Assembly: GCF_048771995.1 (NCBI RefSeq)
Contig: NC_133043.1
Location: 10,496,501 to 10,560,500, forward strand
Direction of reading: 5' to 3'
Source: Taeniopygia guttata
Taxonomy: Eukaryota; Chordata; Aves; Passeriformes; Estrildidae
Length of the DNA: 64,000 nt
Part shown: piece by piece, positions 48,901-63,191 of the stretch
Position numbering within the stretch: position 1 is the stretch's first letter
How the letters are laid out: every line of letters begins with the position of its first letter
Program-made: the position numbers and the translations under genes
The notes under the pieces: model-generated
What the model was told of the DNA's origin: nothing
The model's database searches: none
The model's input: the letters and a program-made list of their open reading frames with translations, nothing else

Positions 48901-51900
48901 TGACTCCAGATGACCCTGAATGCTTCCCAGCAGAGAGGGCACAGAAAACACATGGTCATCTCCTCCCTAGCAGCTGTTAAACAAAACAGGAAAAGGCAGC
49001 CCTACAGCATGACCAAGCTTTGAAGCTCTGCCCTGCAGGCCAGGCTTTGGCCACCTTTGGGGGAGTTTTAACATCATCATTCACCCACCTCCCTGCTGGT
49101 GGTGGGACTTTTCTTTGCCTTCTTGCCTCAAACATGACTGCCCTCTCCTCTGGGAGCTCTACCCCGGGTTGGGGCATCCTCTCTTTCACTGCACATGAAC
49201 AGCAAACAGGCAACAAAATAAAAGCACACGTTCACCTGCAGCAGCTGAAGAAGGCAAAGCATTTTCTGTTTGCAAAAGGGGAAGAGCAATGAGTCCATTT
49301 GCAAAACAGTTTCCCATTAACCAGCCCATGATAATATCTTACACTCTCCTAAGGGCAGTGTGACTGTCACCCCGACAAGCAGCTGGACTTTTGTGACACA
49401 GAGCACAAATTCACAAGAGGGGAGCCTCGGGATCTCATGGCCTCCAGAGTTGGCTGGAGGGGAAACAAAAAAGGGTCCTTTGTCCCTTCAGCTCTCCAGA
49501 GGCAATAATGGGGGAGCAGCATGTCCCCTCCCAGGCCAAATAACCCTGCCAAGGCAGTTACAAAAACACATGGATGGGACAATGAGGGTCCCCATCTCCT
49601 CCTTCAGTCATGGCTTAACACTCCCACCTGTCCCAGCAGTTCTCTAATCTCTGCCACCAAGAACTGGTGAAAACCTCCCTCCTCCCAGGGAACTCAAGCA
49701 CTAGCACCCTTTGTAAATACACATCCCAAAGCTGTGGTGTTAATACTTCACCATGACTTTTTCCATGCCAGAATGAGTTAAGGTAGGAGTCTCTGTCCTG
49801 GCTTCAAATTTCCTGGCTTTCCCCTGTCTGCGTCAGGACATAATTCTTTCCAGCAGCCTTTTCCTCAGATGTTCAGAGTTAGCATTGGGATCCCTGCCAG
49901 TTTTCCTTCCCAAAACAAACAGGGAGCCTCTTGATGCCAAAGATTTGCCTTCTATTCATTTCTCCAGGGATAGAACACTTGGCTTTACAAGCGATGCCCC
50001 GATTTTCAGTTCAGCATATGTATATAAATAAAAATGCAGCTTTACAGAGCCTTGTCTGCACTAGAAAAGACTGGATGGCATGTCCCTAACAAGCTGTCTC
50101 TCTCCATCAACTGCAAATAGAGCTTCAATTAATTAATGAGATTATCTGCCAAATTAGTACACATTGCTTCAGCAAGGGAAATAAGGCTTATTGTCAAATT
50201 ACTTTTTGCTGGTGTAGTCATGTCAGCATCAGAGTTTTTGCTAGCAATAAAAACACCCACCCATTATTAAACCACTCTGGTTCCAGTGTAAACCTGGTCT
50301 AAAACTACAGCCCTGAAAAGTGATAAAATACCATTCCCATCTCAGTAAAAAGCTTTTCTTTCCCTCCAGTGTCCCTGGGCTCATAACACCTCCCCTGCTC
50401 TGGTGACCTGCCTGCTTTGCCTGGAGGGTGGAAATTGCAGAGCTGCTGGTGGCTGATGAGAAATGATTTAAAGGAAGCGCTGCTGTGAGCCCTGCAGAGA
50501 GCAAACCACAGCCCTGCACTGCTCCCCGCGGGCACAGCTGAAATTTGGGTGGATTCTGCCTCACGAAGGGACATGTCCTTCAGGCTCAGGACAGGTGGAG
50601 TGTTTGTCCTTCAGCAAGCCCAGGCTGCTGCTGTCAGCTCTTCTTTTGGAAGGAAAAACAGTGGATTTCCTCTTTTTGAAGAAACAAGTGTGTGGCTTAC
50701 GTCAAATCTGTGCTTAAAATGCTCCTGAAACAGGAGGGATGCACTGAATGGGAAAGAAATCACCTGTAATAAGCACTATTAATATGCCTCCATCATGTAT
50801 TGTCTTTTTTTGGTTATTGTTGAGGAGGGTGTGAGGTGCAGTGGCTGTACCAAATGGACAAGGCACCTACAAACATTAAATTATCTACTGCCACTCGCAG
50901 TTTTTTTCAATCCACCTTTTATGCTCATTATATTCCCCTTATCTGTGCCCAGTTTCCAGCAATAAACTTAAGACAACTCCCATCAATCTCTCAGAAATTC
51001 AGGGGGTTTTTCATTTGAAGAAGGCAAAGGTGGATATGCCCAATCCCTGCCTCCCTTCCTCTTTCTTGAAAGGTTTAGCCCTCAAATTGACCTGAATTTG
51101 TATATTTATTTTACATGAAAGAAGTGGTAGAGATAAAAATAGCATGTGAAAAATATTACATAATGAAGTGATAAAAGGATATTAATTAGGCAATATAACT
51201 ATTATAAATAAAGGTGGATGCTAAGCCTATATTCCTTGCTCATACTGAAGTCAATAGCAGTTAAATTCAGTATATTTTTAGAGTAATAAAGAGCTATACC
51301 ATAGGCCAAATCATCTTCAATACTGAAGGAGTGCAAAATGAGAGTTCTTAAACAATATGTCCAAGTCTTCTAGGTATTCAGGAAGAGACCCAAATATATA
51401 ATCATTCATAATTAACAATTTCTCCATAGCATCACCCGTGAAAGGATCTCATGTTCCTTCATAAATATTAATTAAATCAACCCTACACCCCACTTGTGTA
51501 ACAATTATTACTGACATTAACAGATGGAGAAACTAGGGCACAGCTTCATTGCCCACACAGAGCATCTGCTGCAGATCTGGGAGAGACTGACCCATCCCCA
51601 GCCGTGGCTGAACCCTCAGATTCTGGATTTGAAAGCCTTGTGACAAGGACCTGCCTCCAAAAAACGCCCCTGATTTGTCACATTCGGGTGGAAATGCCTC
51701 TTTGAAACATTAATGTCAAACAGTGTCAGTGTTAGACAGGGAAACCAAGCAGTTTCTCCAAGGAAAGTGTCTCCAAGGAAACCAGCGTATGTGAGGAGGA
51801 AGAAGTAAGGAAACTAAAGCAGGAGCAGAACGGGAGCTTGAGAAGGCATCTGTTCAGATTTTTCTGGTTTTTATCACTCTGCTATGTTTTTTTCCAGTTA

Positions 51901-52073
51901 TCTCAGAAATCTTTCTGCTGCGGATGTCAGAGCAATTTATTTGTAAACAACTCATTTAGCTTTCCACCACTCTAGCATGAAGAGCCAGACCTTCACCTCA
52001 GAGCCCTGGGACTGCCCAGGAGCCCACCTGCTTTCCTCAGGGGCAGCAGCCACCAGCAGGCTCCAGCACACGT

Positions 52074-52516
52074 ACACAGAATCACAGAATCACAGAATCC
52101 CAGAATCCCAGAATCCCAGAATCACAGAATCACAGAATCCCAGAATCACAGAATCCCAGAATCCCAGAATCCCAGAATCACAGAATCACAGAATCCCAGA
52201 ATCACAGAATCACAGAATCACAGAATCACAGAATCACAGAATCACAGAATCACAGAATCACAGAATCACAGAATCCCAGAATCACAGAATCACAGAATAA
52301 CAGTATCACAGAATCACAGAATCACAGAATCACAGAATCACAGAGTCACAGAATCACAGAATCCCAGAATCACAGAATCACAGAATCACAGAATCACAGA
52401 GTAACAGAATCCCAGAATCACAGAATCACAGAATCCCAGAATCCCAGAATCACAGAATCCCAGAATCACAGAATTCACAGAATCACAGAATCACAGAATC
52501 ACACAGAATCACAGAA
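52074..52516 (-). repeat. Expanded CR1 terminal octamer array
   Basis: About 55 copies of the 8-base unit CAGAATCA, or its variant CAGAATCC, are arranged in tandem and directly abut the 3' end of a reverse-oriented CR1 element. CR1 elements normally end in only a few copies of an octamer of the ATTCTRTG type, so this tail has grown after insertion. A few units carry insertions or changes (AATAACAG, GAGTCACA, ATTCACAG). Confidence 0.95.
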
Positions 52517-52775
52517 TAATGAGGTTGGAAGAGACCTCTAAGATCATCAAGTCCAACCTGTCCCCTAACACCACAACCAGACTATAGCACCAAGTGCCAA
52601 GTCCAGTCTTTTTTTAAACATATCCAGAGATGGTGATTCCACCACCTCCCTAGGAAGACAATTCCAGTATTTTATTATTCTTTCAGTGAAAATTTTTTCC
52701 TAATTTCCAACCCAAACCTTCCCTGACGTAGCTGAGGCTGTGTCCTCTTGCTCTGCCAGCTGCTGCCCGGTGCCT
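52517..52775 (-). mobile_element. CR1 LINE 3'-end fragment
   Basis: In reverse complement this is the conserved CR1 3'UTR. The plus strand reads GAGGTTGGAAGAGACCTCTA and AGATCATCAAGTCCAACCTG, then GGTGATTCCACCACCTCCC and AAAATTTTTTCCTAATTTCC. It is 5' truncated near 52775, after which the similarity to CR1 fades. It carries no reverse transcriptase domain. Confidence 0.92.
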
Positions 52776-55700
52776 CCCTCTCCTCCCATGCACATCCTTC
52801 TGAGGTCCCGCTGTCATTTCATCCAGGAGCCCCTCAGGGACCCCAGCAGGACACGTGCATTCAGTGCAACCCCCAGAGCCCACCTGATGGAGAGATCCTG
52901 CACAGGGAGAGCCACAGAGTCATTTGGGCTGGCCAGCAGGGCCAGGACACCCAGCTCAGGTTTACCATTTAAAAGGTACACAGGTAGCTCAGGAGACTTG
53001 GGACTGTGGGGTTTGATCCCTCTAAAAGGTGACAAATGGGCTGTAGGGCTCCCCAAAGCAGCACTGGCTCATGGTTGGAAGAACAGTATTTCCAATTAAA
53101 GTCCCAATACCAATTCTTACCTCCTGGCATTCCCACCAAAGCACCAACATCACCCAAGCTGAATGACTGACAGCTCAAGGTGATGCAGTTCTAGGCAGTA
53201 AAAATTATTCCTAAGTTCTTGTTACAGCCAAGGGGTTTGACTTAGACATGTCACTCTGCTGCTACACTCAGCACAATCAGAGGATGAAACAATGTGCTGA
53301 TAAAAAAAAAAAATGAGGCGAGATTAACCCCTTTTCGAATTCAAAACAATCACTGCATGGGAAGGAATTCTCCCTGCCAAATATGGGTTAGTCTGTCTGG
53401 ACTAATCCTCTACTCATATGTAGTGGCTTATTAGGGATTTTAAAAAGAAATCTGAAGGCTTAGACAGTATGTTTACAGTGGAACAGCCTCACATGAAAGA
53501 TGAATTTTCAGTGAATTTAATGACATGTTTGACTTGAATTAGTATTGGAGAACTCTGGAAATCTTTTTTCCTGTTGTTTCTGTAAAACCCTTTAATAAAG
53601 GCTTTACAGAAGCAGTAATTTGTGACTTTAAAAGCACACTATGCCAACTGTAAGCAAGCCAGTGCAGACTGAATTCCTGTTTCCTGCAGAACAGCAATAA
53701 ATCCTTCCAGTGCCCCTGAGTTTGCTTCAAGTCACAGAGCTACAGATACCAGAGTGCCATGGTGACCACAGCTCACCCAAAGCAGGTGTTGAAGGCTGTG
53801 CCCAGGGTTTGCCCAGATTTAATGTGGCTTGTTCAGCAACCTCTCTGATCCACCTGCATTATTGTGGGAGAATATTTTATTTTGTTCTCTTGGATCCTAC
53901 TGGAGTTAGTCCATGGAGTGAAATTCAAGTGCAGCCCCTGTGTGCCAGTTTTGTAATGATAACCTCCTTATGAACTGCATAAATGACTAAGAAGAGAGAA
54001 ATCTCAGTGCAGAGGGCAGAAGAGCAGAGAAAACTCACCAGGACACATGGAGCAAAGCACAGGGGGGACAAGAACTGTCCAGGGATGTCCCATAAGGCAA
54101 GGGCAGAACTGGGAATAGAGCATATTTCCTAAATCCTTGTCAGTCCATCCAACATTCTCCAACTCATATTGCTTATGAATAAATATTAATATAATTTTAC
54201 CCACATCTCACTCATTTGCAAAGGACACCTGCTGCAGCACAGGATTTCTCTGCTGGATATCCTGGCCTTAAAATCCTGCCTAATCCTCTGGGCAAAGCAC
54301 GCTTCCATAGGCACGGGCAGGATTAAGCAAGGCACAAACCCATCCTCAGCCGAGCAGGGATGGAAGAGTCAGATTCAGGGGCTCTTTCCCTGAATCCATG
54401 GATCCCCAGAGTCACATCCTGGTGCCTCCCCATGTGGGACAGGGCTTGGAAGGTGCTGCAGGTGCCCCAAAGTGAGAGCTCAGTCTCTGCAGAGCTCCTC
54501 TGCAGGGCTCAGTTTGGGATAGAAAGCAACAAATCCTGGTTCAGGATGTTTGTACTGTGTGAATTCCAGCAAGGGATTCACATTCTACACACAACTTATG
54601 CAAACAGCAACCCTGCTGTGGGAGTATTCGCCCCTGTTTCCTCACAATGATGCAGAGGACTGCAAGCACTTGAAGGAACACAGCTTCAAGGCTGATTTCT
54701 GCCAAGCTTGGCCTGATAAAAGCCCATTTGCATGCATTAATCTTGACACAGTCATTAAGTAAAGCATGGCAGCAGAGACCTCCCCAAAGCAGTAATTTCA
54801 CTCACAGGGACTTGTTTACTTGGAATTCTCATTACATACTCAAGGACTCTCTCCCACTAATAATACTCTAATCCTGGTCTTGTATAAACAATATTCCAGT
54901 ATTGGCCTAGTAAGACAAATTACTCCAATATTGGTTTAGTATAGACAGAATTAAGAAAGCCATTTTATTCCTATTGGGAAGACAAACTCCTGACTCATTT
55001 TGGTTTTTCATTTCCCAGAAAGGGATTTACCCTATGTTTACCTTTCTGCTATCAGAAGGAAAGTATCATTTGCTGCTTTTAACTCCACATCTTGGAGCAG
55101 AGTCCATCAACTATCACAACTGACAAATGTCCTCACGAGTGAACAATGGAAACTGGTCCTGTACCTGCAGCCTCCCCAGGCACAACTTCCTAAAGCTTAA
55201 GGCTGAAAACTTACCCTGCTAAAATCAGCAGCTTTGCCATCAAGCTTCAAGGAGCCAGGGATCTGTGGTTAATGCACACAAAACTCCATATCTGGAGAAT
55301 TTCAGCTATCTAAAAGTATTTATTAACACAGCCTTGCAAACCTACAGAAACAAACAGTGACAATGAAATGGTGACATGGTGTCATTACATTATTTGCATG
55401 ACCTTCAGCAAATAACCACAGCTTCTTTGCTGGCACTGTGGCATTTCGTGTCCCACGAGTGGTGCCATGCTCTTTGTTCAGTTGTGGTCTGAATTCACTG
55501 CAGCTTGTTTCTGGAAGTATTTAAAATGCCTGTCCTGAAGACATTGGGACCACTGCATCCAATGAGTCATCCGTGACACCTGACACAGGTAATAAATCTC
55601 ACTGTGTTTACGAAAGCTTTCTGTAGGACTCTGTGGGAACTTCACATTAACATGATGTAAAATACCTTATGTGACAGGCACCTGCAACAGTCTGGGTCCA

Positions 55701-56821
55701 GTGCTACCTTGCCCTTAATAACCAGCTAAAATCCACCACTTAAATAATATCACATATAGGAACTTGAGCATTATTTAGAGGGACACAATAACCTAGTGTT
55801 AAACATCCCATGGAGCACTGAGAGGGACAAAAACAGCTAGATGCAGAAGAAACTTGTTAACCAAAAAGACTTTTAGCTTATATCTCTGAAGTTATGGGAA
55901 TAGCAGGACCCGATGCAGATAGCATTAGATGTACTGGAGATACAATAACAGCCTTGATGTGGCCCAGCAGGAACATGATATGGCTGAAGGAAGGCTCAGG
56001 GTGAGAGGCAGGGTCAGACACACGGAGATGGACACTGAAATCCAGGACATGGGGTCAGAAATTCCCGTTCCAGAGGAGAGAAGTGACACATGTTTCACAT
56101 TACTGGTAAATTCACCTCAGTTCCCACTTCCCCTTGGGCAGGAGGCATTGTACCCAGCTTTTCCAGGAAGCATTTTGTATCCTGAGAGGGCATCTGTGCA
56201 GTGCAAGGGTGCTCTGCTGCCTAAGAGCAGAGCTTGTGTTCCACCTACAGAAAATAAGTGCCAAGACAGGCTTGGCACTGCCCTCAGGGGAGCTCACAGC
56301 CAACATGGAAAGTATTGAATTCTGATGGGAGCAGCACTGGCTTCTACAGGAAAGGCACTATCTCTATCCTTTGAACATCCTTCGTGTTTCTGTTCTCCCT
56401 GGGGAGGTGGGAACAGCCTTCCAAGGTCATTTGCAGGACTGAGGATGATGTGCCGAGGCTGCAGGGCAGCACAGCTCAGCCCATTGGGGTGGGATGCTCT
56501 GACCAGCACTGTGTCCCTGCCAAAATAACTGCACTGGGCACAACTCAAGATTAAACCAAGGGTCAGTGCCTGAGAGGATAACAGCGTCACTCTGCTGGCT
56601 GCAAGGCAGCAGCAGAAGTGGAAATTAGTCTCTTTATGGCTGGCAGGCAGAACTGTGAGCTCATATCGATGCAGAGCACAGCTCAACATCAAATGATCTC
56701 CTGAGCAGAGGCAGCACACTGAATAAATCGGGTCTGAACGTACCTGGGGATCGCGTTATCCTTCTGCACACGGGGAGTAAACATAGAGAGAGGCAGGAAC
56801 TGGAGCTGCAGGCAGGGTCCC
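52776..56821. other. Intergenic region downstream of SMIM36
   Basis: About 4 kb of non-coding DNA that would include the SMIM36 3'UTR. A minus-strand AATAAA (TTTATT at 55319-55324) is one candidate end for that transcript, but the choice is weakly supported. No exon of another gene was recognised. Confidence 0.5.
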
Positions 56822-58485
<1,664 letters not shown>

Positions 58486-59125
58486 CAGGGCATCCCTCTG
58501 GCTGCCCTGGGACCCTGGCAGGGGTCAGAACCCCCCTGGACAGAGCCCCCAGAGACACTGGCTGTGATCTCTGTCCATGAAAAAGAGTTTTCAATCTTAC
58601 AGGATGAATTACCAGCTCTGAGTGTTTGATATCAGCAATAATTAAGTGTGGCATGGGTGCAAAAGTAAAATTTTAGGATTCTAGGTAAGGGGTCCAAAGG
58701 GGACAAGATGGAGGAATTGGGTGTGTCTTGTCCTTTTTCTCCTTCTTCATGCCCTCCATGTTTCACTGTGGTGTTGGCATTTTTCTGTTGGTTCAGGCTG
58801 GGGACACACTGTCCAACGTAGGTGACAGATATTGGCACGTTATTGTAAATCCAGCACAGGTAGTTTGTGGTATTTAATGTTTGTACCATCCCACTGAGGG
58901 CAGAGCCCCACACGCTGCCCTGCAGGACAGAGCTGCGGCAGGGCAGCAGGACATGTTAGAGATAAACAGAATAAACAACCTTGAAACCAGCACAGACCAA
59001 TTATGGCTTCTGCTTTGGCAGTGGGGCTGACAGACAGAGACTTTCTACAATCTCAGAATCATCAATACCTCAGATTCCGACAGGCAACAGCTGTGATTTT
59101 AGGTTTAAGCCATAAAATAATTTAC
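58486..59125 (-). mobile_element. Dispersed repeat, copy 2 (probably LTR-element derived)
   Basis: This is the second copy of the repeat found in MMD intron 2, in the same orientation and highly similar across more than 600 bases. Small differences include loss of a ten-base stretch (GGAAGGCCTG region) and single-base changes. On the minus strand it holds a 93-codon frame (58632-58913) that shares its first 70 or so residues with copy 1 and then diverges after a one-base indel. The next few hundred bases (59126 to about 59660) may belong to the same insertion. No flanking direct repeat was found. Confidence 0.6.
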
Positions 59126-59452
59126 CAACTTTGCAAAAAAACCCAAGAAGTCACAAAAGTTTAAATATTATAGTAAAAACAGTCACAAAAAAAAAAAAAT
59201 AGTGCTATACAGGGGGGTTTTAATACTTATGCAGAGGGGTTTTAGTTTATACATAAGAGTCAAAAATTTCAAAATAAAAATATTTTACCCAGTCCTGTTC
59301 TTCCTCTTTCTTCTTCCTTAGCTCCATATTTTTAGTAATGCTAACATTCACAAATTAATTTAAAATAAAAAAGCACCGTTTAATATAAGTAATAAATATT
59401 TAAAAAACAAACTGATAAACATATAACACCTAACATACCATGTAAAAATACC

Positions 59453-59650
59453 AGCCCCGATGCCGGCCGCACGTCGGAGCTGCTGCTGTTCCTGCCGGAG
59501 CATCCCGGAGCATCCCGGAGCATCCCGGACCGGCAGGTGGCACCGAGGGACCGCGAGGGGACCCCGCTGCCACCAGAGGCTCTGCAGCCCCAGCACCGCC
59601 TGTCCGAGGGGAAATTCTGCTTTTTCACCTTTCCTGCTCCGCGGGGCCAG
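59453..59650. promoter_or_regulatory. Small CpG-rich patch with 10-base repeats
   Basis: A local CpG-rich segment lies in otherwise AT-rich DNA, adjoining dispersed repeat copy 2. It contains three tandem copies of CCGGAGCATC at 59495-59530. It could be a small promoter, perhaps belonging to the inserted element, or simply GC-rich repeat DNA. Open frames on both strands through it show no known domain. Confidence 0.35.
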
Positions 59651-60836
59651 CCCCGGCTCAAATGCACAAATGACTTTAAGGATATATTTCCCTTCTTTCC
59701 CTGGCCATGGATGGGTTTAGCAGTGCTCTGCTCAGGTGGGAGTGTTTAGCTGGACAGGGGCTGTGACTGCCAAAAATCAAATTATTATTGTAGGTAGGAA
59801 AGCATTTGACCTGAGAAATCACAAAGTGAGAGCTACAGCTTCTTGTTTTATTGCTTATGAAGATTAAGGGTTATTGTCTTTCTCTCCTCATTCCTAGCAA
59901 ATGAGGATTTTTCAGGGGGAGTAGTAGCAAGAGGCACTGGGGTGTGCTGGGTTTGGTGACTTCCCCACCAACACAGCTGTGGCCTGGAAGAGGAAAATAG
60001 GTGCTGGAGAGGAAAATAGGTGCTGGCACCCTCCCAGAAAAGTCAGGGGCTACAGACATCCAGGAGAAGCTGCTGTCCCCAGGGGCAGGAGGGGAACTGA
60101 GGGCTCCACGTTGGGCAGTGCTGCTCACCCATTGTGGCCATTGCAGACTGAGCTGCTGAACAGCTCCTGGCTCTGTTTGCTGCTGAAGCTGTCTGTCTTC
60201 CCTCAGGGTGATAAAGGTATGTTTGCCTCTCTCTGCTTACCTTGAATAAACTCTGTGGGCAGGATGTCAGGAGTACATCACTATTCCTGGGGCACGCTGT
60301 GACACTGTTGTCAATCTGTGGGCAATAAATCAGTTTTGCTCCTGCATTTAGTCTGCTTTTTGATTTGCATTCAAGACTCTGCTCCCTTTGGATGACTGGC
60401 AACACGTAGCTGCTTTTTTAGGAAGCAGGGGACCTCTGTGAGCTGGGAATGGGTAGAGGGTCTTTGCCCTAGTGAGCAGGTTTGCTGGCAGAGTAAATCA
60501 TAAGAGTAATTTCCTCAAAACCAGAAGTCTTCAGGCCTGGCTCCTGACTGCTGCTTTGAGTAAGATGCTGGGTGAGGGAGGCAGAGGGGAGTTAGATGAT
60601 GAGAAAGGAGTCTCTCAAATTAACTTGGCAGGATCTGCCTCAAGAGGCCCTGCAGAGCTCTTTGCTCAATTCAGCTGGGGTGTAACTGGAGAGAAAAAAA
60701 CCTGAGCTTTCCTGGAGCAGCTTTCCTTGTTTGTTTTGCTTTTCTAGGCTTTTTTCAGATCTGCAAAGCTGTGTCACATCACGTGTGACGGCAGCAAATA
60801 CAGTGAACTCCGAATTAATTTTGGGTTTTTTGTGTT

Positions 60837-60865
60837 TTTTGTTTGTTTGTTTGTTTGTTTGTTTT
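60837..60865. repeat. GTTT simple repeat
   Basis: About seven GTTT units follow a T-rich run. The tract ends in TTTTCAG, which looks like a splice acceptor, but the following sequence shows no recognisable exon. Confidence 0.9.
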
Positions 60866-63127
60866 CAGGGAATACAGGCCTCCTTCAAAAGAAGATGCTT
60901 GAATACCAGTCAGACACCTGGTGAGCAACCCAGCTGTTCTCAGCTGTTCTCCCATCTCCCTTTTTCATTGTTTGCAGAAACAATGAAGTGATCGAGGTCT
61001 AAGAGAGTTGAACTGAAAAAAAAGAGCCCCAAGTGCCAAGCTCTCTAGTGCTCTTTGTAAAACCCAAATAAATGGAAAAATAAATCAAGCTTAAACACCA
61101 ACAGGAAATTGAAAAGTTACATCAATGGAAGGACAGCAATGTATACGTCAATCATTTGGCTGGAGATGTTGTGGTATAAACAGATTTTTATCACTTATAG
61201 CTCTCTATTCAAGTAATTCTGTCCCAGCGTTCTTTTGTAACAGTACAGATCACAGTTTTGCCAACAAGCCTCTGGGAACAAATATGAGAAATAGAGCAAG
61301 ACTGGCTTTGCTCTCCCTGATTTCAAGTTCACAAAGTTTTTGCAGCATTGGCTTGATTCAGAAAAACAGAAAAAGCTCATACCTAAACCTCAGTCAAGGC
61401 GACAGGACTTGTTTGATGCCAAGAGGGCACATCCCAAAAAGTGTTTTGTTGAGTAGAGATGGACTCCTTGAACTGCTCCATCCCCACTGTGCTCAAAGCT
61501 CATTCTCACTGTCACCTCTCTTCTCTCTCCTTCACAGCAACACACATTTCTCGAGTCGGTTCTCTGCCCAGGGAAAGGCTGGATGTGGCAGCACTGTCCT
61601 CATTCCAGCAGCCCAGGCTGCCACCCCCATCCCTGCACAGGGTCACTGTGCTCCAGCTCCATCCCAGGGACGTGCTCCCCGTCATCCTCTGCCTTCCTTG
61701 GGAGATAAAAGATACGAGGACACAAACAGTCCTAAATAACTGATGTCACTCCAAACTGGATCCTGGCCCCTGCTTCACCCGCTCCCACTCTGTTTACCAC
61801 CAGGATTTTTTGTTTTGTCTCTGCTCCCTCCACACCCACTCTGTGCTCCTTTGGACAGCCGCAGGATCCGGCCTGCAGCAAGGGGCTTTCCTGGGAGATT
61901 TTCCTCTCTGACCAAGAAGGAGCTGTTGAGACATTCAGACCTCTGATCTCCTCCTTCTGACACTTGGGCTCTGCCTCTTGTCCAGACCCAGCAGCTGCAC
62001 TGCAGTCAGTCCTGCCGTGTTCCTCAGGTTTCTTTCCTGGCATGGTTTACTGCTGCAAACTTAATCCAAATAATTTTTGCATTGTTCTTTCCTGGCCACT
62101 GTCTTATCATCTCTTCACTGTTCCCTCTTGGCTTCCTCTGTGGTTCCCATCTGTCCGTGTGTATCTGTAGGCTTAGCTTCAGTCAAGTTTAGATGTCACT
62201 CATTGGACATCTTGTTATTCCTCGCCTCAGCATTCCGGTTTCTCTCTGCTCTTGTCAATCCATTCCATGTCTTTCAGTCTCTCTGAGTGAAATCTCAGTC
62301 CAGTGTATCCAAAAAGGCCTGAGCTGAAGGGGAAGGCAGTGAAGGTGCCCATGAAAATGTTCATAAGAACAAGGTCAACTGAGCTGAGCCCAGCTGGCCA
62401 AAACCCCTAAGATGCTCTAAGACCTGTGTGAACTCTGCCAAAACACAGTTCTGTTCTGAAAGCAGGCACTGCTTGGAGTTTTGCAAGATTTGCTGGAAAA
62501 TCATGAGTTTCCTGTCTCCACGGGACTGCTGAGGACCTGGTTTGCCAATCTCCATGCAGACATGCACAGGGGAATAAAATTACTGCATGCTTCCAGGTAG
62601 GTAACCACCTATCTGGTAAGCATTTAACTCTACCTTGGGTCATTCACTGGAGACAATTCAGAAGCAAAACTGACATAAATACATGATATTCTGAGAACAG
62701 TCCCAACATTTTTAAAAGTTGCTTAGCAGCCTTCATGCAGCAAAAGTGGCCAAAGAGGAAATGTTAAAAGTTTCAGCTTTAAACCACCATTTGTGTCACC
62801 CTGTGAAAAGGGAGGGTGATACAACAATTTATAATCTTGGACTGAGTGCCTCACTGTACAGGGACATCTATTTTCAGTTTATTATTACCAACCTGTCTTT
62901 TATCTAAAGTTCAGCAGTTCTTGTCACAGCTATGCTCAAATGATCAATAATCCCTTGGACTGAGGTGTTCTGGTCAGACTGTCAGCAATGTGCCATCTCT
63001 GGCTGTCAGTCAATGACATTTTCCAGCAGCCCAGCAGCTGCAGCTGCACAAAAAAGAAAGCTTTGTGTCATGTGAGACTGGGCCATGCCAGCCCCTCTCC
63101 ACTGCCCACACTCCAGTTCACAGCAGG

Positions 63128-63191
63128 GCTACACCTGAGCAGGGTACACCTGAGCAGGGCTACACCTGAGCAGGGCTACACCTGAGCAGGG
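63128..63191. repeat. 16-17-base tandem repeat, four units
   Basis: Four units of GCTACACCTGAGCAGGG (one shortened to GTACACCTGAGCAGG) lie in tandem. Each unit contains the E-box-like CACCTG. Function is unknown. Confidence 0.93.

Larger units (their letters stand above)
33200..52073. other. Intergenic region between MMD and SMIM36, first part
   Basis: About 19 kb with no coding exon that I recognise on either strand. It is ordinary AT-rich DNA with moderately GC-rich patches, for example at about 41100-41420. It contains small tandem duplications at 40945, 43001 and 43931 and a CA dinucleotide tract at 45952. Open frames here are all under about 225 codons and resemble no protein family I know. 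Confidence 0.65.

Noticed and set aside
51977-52300. 107-codon frame of repeated Glu-Ser-Gln-Asn type sequence
   Set aside because: It is the translation of the CR1 octamer array.
60840-60990. Possible exon after the (GTTT)n TTTTCAG acceptor-like site
   Set aside because: The tract is a simple repeat that happens to end in CAG. The following sequence has no conserved protein and no clear donor.
61125-61739. 204-codon plus-strand frame
   Set aside because: The composition is ordinary non-coding, with no homology I recognise and no conserved motif. Considered as a lineage-specific gene, but the support is too weak.
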